The notes under the pieces are model-generated. The model was not told where the DNA came from and searched no databases. It saw only the letters and a program-made list of their open reading frames with translations. Positions 6,309 to 7,643 of a DNA stretch of 7,643 nt are shown here, piece by piece; positions within the stretch are counted from its first letter, which is position 1, and each line of letters begins with the position of its first letter. This DNA comes from Gammaproteobacteria bacterium UBA3532. GTDB lineage: Bacteria > Pseudomonadota > Gammaproteobacteria > Enterobacterales > UBA3532. The stretch lies in contig DFOV01000118.1 of NCBI GenBank assembly GCA_002376965.1, positions 1 to 7,643 of the forward strand, given 5' to 3'. The translations under genes were made by a program, and so were the position numbers.

Positions 6309-7142
6309 TTGATATCGGGCAAACTATTGAACGAACTACTCTGGGATTTGCTTCGCGCCCAACAGCTAACGCCACACACCCCTGTGACCACAATTTTGTT
6401 TGATGGTTACCAGGTCGCATTGAATAAAGACAAAAAGCTTCCGCATTCTACCTATGCCGAGCGCTTGTTACCAGAAAGCGTTAGCTATGCCGGTCACGAT
6501 GGTTCCACAACATATTTGGCTGGGACTATCGCCAGTGATGCGCTTCCACCCGAATTAGTGTGGCACTCTCTACGCGGGCTGATTTTCGATGATGAGGTCA
6601 CCTTTTTAGACGAACTCAACACCTTGCGCCAGCGTTTAACTTGGCGGGACCACCATCGATTTTGTGGTCGCTGTGGTGGTCAAACCCGGCTATTGGCAAA
6701 CGAGGTGGCCGTGAGCTGCGTCGAATGCTCCACCAACTTTTATGCTAATCCAGCACCAAGTATTATTGTGCGGGTAGTTAAGGGTGATCAGATATTACTG
6801 GCTCATAACGCGCGTTTCCCACCGAACCGCTATAGCTTACTGGCGGGATTTTGCGAACTGGGAGAGCCTGCGGAACAGAGCGTGCACCGAGAAGTCAAAG
6901 AAGAGGTGGGCATTGCAATAAAGAATATTCGCTATGTGACCAGTCAAAGCTGGCCGATGCACAATGCATTAATGCTGGGCTTCGAGGCCGAGTACGATAG
7001 TGGTGACATTTGCCCTGATGGCAAAGAAATTCTGAAAGCTCAGTGGTTTGATCGCGATCATTTGCCAGATCTGCCAGGCGCGGGCACCATCGCCTACCGC
7101 TTGATCGAGCAGTGGAAACAAGCGCTCGATTCTGGCAACTAG
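6309..7142 (+). CDS. nudC: NudC-type Nudix hydrolase (NADH pyrophosphatase / NAD-capped RNA decapping)
   Basis: NudC enzymes cleave the pyrophosphate of NAD(H) and remove NAD caps from RNA. The 277-residue frame has the family order: an N-terminal domain (about 1-110), a four-cysteine zinc site (C119, C122, C137, C140), then the Nudix domain. The Nudix box spans G180 to I202 with E186 and R194-E195...E198-E199 intact. The motif that defines NAD(H) specificity, SQPWPFPxS in E. coli, is altered here to SQSWPMHNA (212-220), so the substrate may differ. No in-frame ATG exists before residue 217. The start must be TTG at 6309 (used here) or TTG at 6327, neither with a clear ribosome binding site; the upstream in-frame stop is TAA 6288-6290. 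It diverges from dsbB. Confidence 0.92.
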   Translation: MISGKLLNELLWDLLRAQQLTPHTPVTTILFDGYQVALNKDKKLPHSTYAERLLPESVSYAGHDGSTTYLAGTIASDALPPELVWHSLRGLIFDDEVTFLDELNTLRQRLTWRDHHRFCGRCGGQTRLLANEVAVSCVECSTNFYANPAPSIIVRVVKGDQILLAHNARFPPNRYSLLAGFCELGEPAEQSVHREVKEEVGIAIKNIRYVTSQSWPMHNALMLGFEAEYDSGDICPDGKEILKAQWFDRDHLPDLPGAGTIAYRLIEQWKQALDSGN

Positions 7143-7148
7143 AGATAC

Positions 7149-7176
7149 AAATAAAAAAGCCTCCAACAGGAGGCTT
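7149..7176 (-). terminator. hairpin after nudC with T-tract on the minus strand
   Basis: AAGCCTCC (7157-7164), loop AACA, and GGAGGCTT (7169-7176) form a perfect 8-bp stem 14 bp after the nudC stop. Read on the minus strand the stem is followed by TTTTTTATTT, a typical intrinsic terminator. Read on the plus strand it is followed by AATGGCTC with no T-tract. It may work in both directions but is better for leftward transcripts. Confidence 0.7.
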
Positions 7177-7220
7177 AATGGCTCTTAACTCTGGACTTAG
7201 TAATCTAAGCTTCTTAATGT

Positions 7221-7308
7221 TATAGCTTGAAACATATTTATAGCTAAAACATATTTATGACTAAAATATGGCTATAAGTTAAAACACGGTTACAGCTAAT
7301 GCTAACGT
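7221..7308. repeat. block of degenerate 17-18 nt direct repeats, AT-rich
   Basis: Five adjoining units start at 7221, 7239, 7256, 7273 and 7291, with spacings of 18, 17, 17 and 18 nt. The first two are TATAGCTTGAAACATATT and TATAGCTAAAACATATT; the next three drift progressively (TATGACTAAAATATGGC, TATAAGTTAAAACACGGT, TACAGCTAATGCTAACGT). TTATAGC (7238-7244) and GCTATAA (7271-7277) are also inverted copies. It lies between the nudC hairpin and the next gene and could be a protein-binding array or a decaying tandem repeat. Confidence 0.6.
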
Positions 7309-7332
7309 TATATCAGCCGGTTGGATGAAAGT

Positions 7333-7364
7333 TAAATAAAACGTTTCACGACTGTAAATAAAAC
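7333..7364. promoter_or_regulatory. paired TAAATAAAAC repeats upstream of the last gene
   Basis: TAAATAAAAC occurs exactly at 7333-7342 and 7355-7364, a spacing of 22 bp or about two helical turns, with palindrome AAACGTTT (7339-7346) overlapping the first copy. They end 22 bp before the ATG at 7387, so they could be a paired operator or part of the promoter. The role is inferred from position only. Confidence 0.3.
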
Positions 7365-7386
7365 TGACTTATCTGGGCTTGTATGC

Positions 7387-7643
7387 ATGCGATTTTGGCC
7401 AAAAAATAAACCCTCAGAGATTCATTGGCTTGACTATGAACTGCATATTGAACAGCTTGTCCTTTCGCTTTCATTACCAGACAACTTCAGCCAAAACTAT
7501 CCTTTAAATCAACCGAATAACATCGAAAATCTCAACGACATCAACGAGCCAGCTCAGTTATTCTCTCGTTATTACGAATTTTATAGCCGCTATTTACACC
7601 ATTTGGAAGGCACTTTTGGTTACCGTATAAACATCGTCAAGGC
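7387..7643 (+). CDS. N-terminal part of an unrecognised protein (3' truncated)
   Basis: ATG 7387-7389 opens a frame that stays open for 85 codons to the window edge. The sequence starts MRFWPKNKPSEIHWLDYELH and includes an Asn-rich stretch (about residues 37-52) and an aromatic-rich stretch, FSRYYEFYSRYLHHLEGTFG. It has no signal peptide or membrane segment. The ribosome binding site is weak. The composition is that of a soluble protein, and the length of the uninterrupted frame makes a real gene likely. I cannot name a family. An ATG at 7383 in another frame stops after 9 codons and is not a candidate. Confidence 0.6.
   Translation, partial: MRFWPKNKPSEIHWLDYELHIEQLVLSLSLPDNFSQNYPLNQPNNIENLNDINEPAQLFSRYYEFYSRYLHHLEGTFGYRINIVK

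Overview
The window looks like chromosomal DNA of a gammaproteobacterium, probably a free-living marine or aquatic one. The basis is moderate GC, a DsbB whose cysteine and arginine spacing closely follows E. coli, a NudC-type Nudix hydrolase, an SO_0444-like permease tail and an HD-GYP protein. Genus cannot be set from the sequence alone. No rRNA, tRNA, CRISPR or complete insertion sequence is visible.

Layout: (1) 1-324 (+) is the C-terminal end of a membrane permease of the SO_0444/ArsP-like metal-efflux type. (2) 332-465 is a short non-coding element bounded by 26-bp perfect inverted repeats; it fills the gap between two convergent genes. (3) 466-3318 (-) is a compact three-gene operon. In transcription order it encodes a DnaQ-type exonuclease fused to a GIY-YIG/UvrC-like nuclease, a small cupin whose start lies inside the nuclease gene, and a GAF-like/HD-GYP cyclic-di-GMP phosphodiesterase. 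(4) 3436-5121 (-) is an AAA-ATPase-like/PD-(D/E)XK protein with its own good sigma70-type promoter. (5) 5122-5701 has no secure gene. It holds that promoter, a doubtful 50-codon forward ORF, and a tandem array of 88-bp palindromic units (four copies plus a half copy) that ends at the dsbB stop codon. (6) dsbB (-) and a nudC homologue (+) diverge from a 73-79 bp intergenic region. (7) 7143-7386 holds a hairpin with its T-tract on the minus strand and an AT-rich block of degenerate 17-18 nt repeats. (8) 7387-7643 (+) is the start of an unrecognised gene that leaves the window.

Functionally the genes are mostly housekeeping or accessory: metal efflux, nucleic-acid cleavage, c-di-GMP signalling, periplasmic disulfide formation, and NAD(H) or NAD-capped RNA turnover. 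I see no convincing new multi-gene system. The points most worth following are the palindromic array beside dsbB, the inverted-repeat element, the altered specificity motif in the NudC homologue, and the iteron-like repeats before the last gene.
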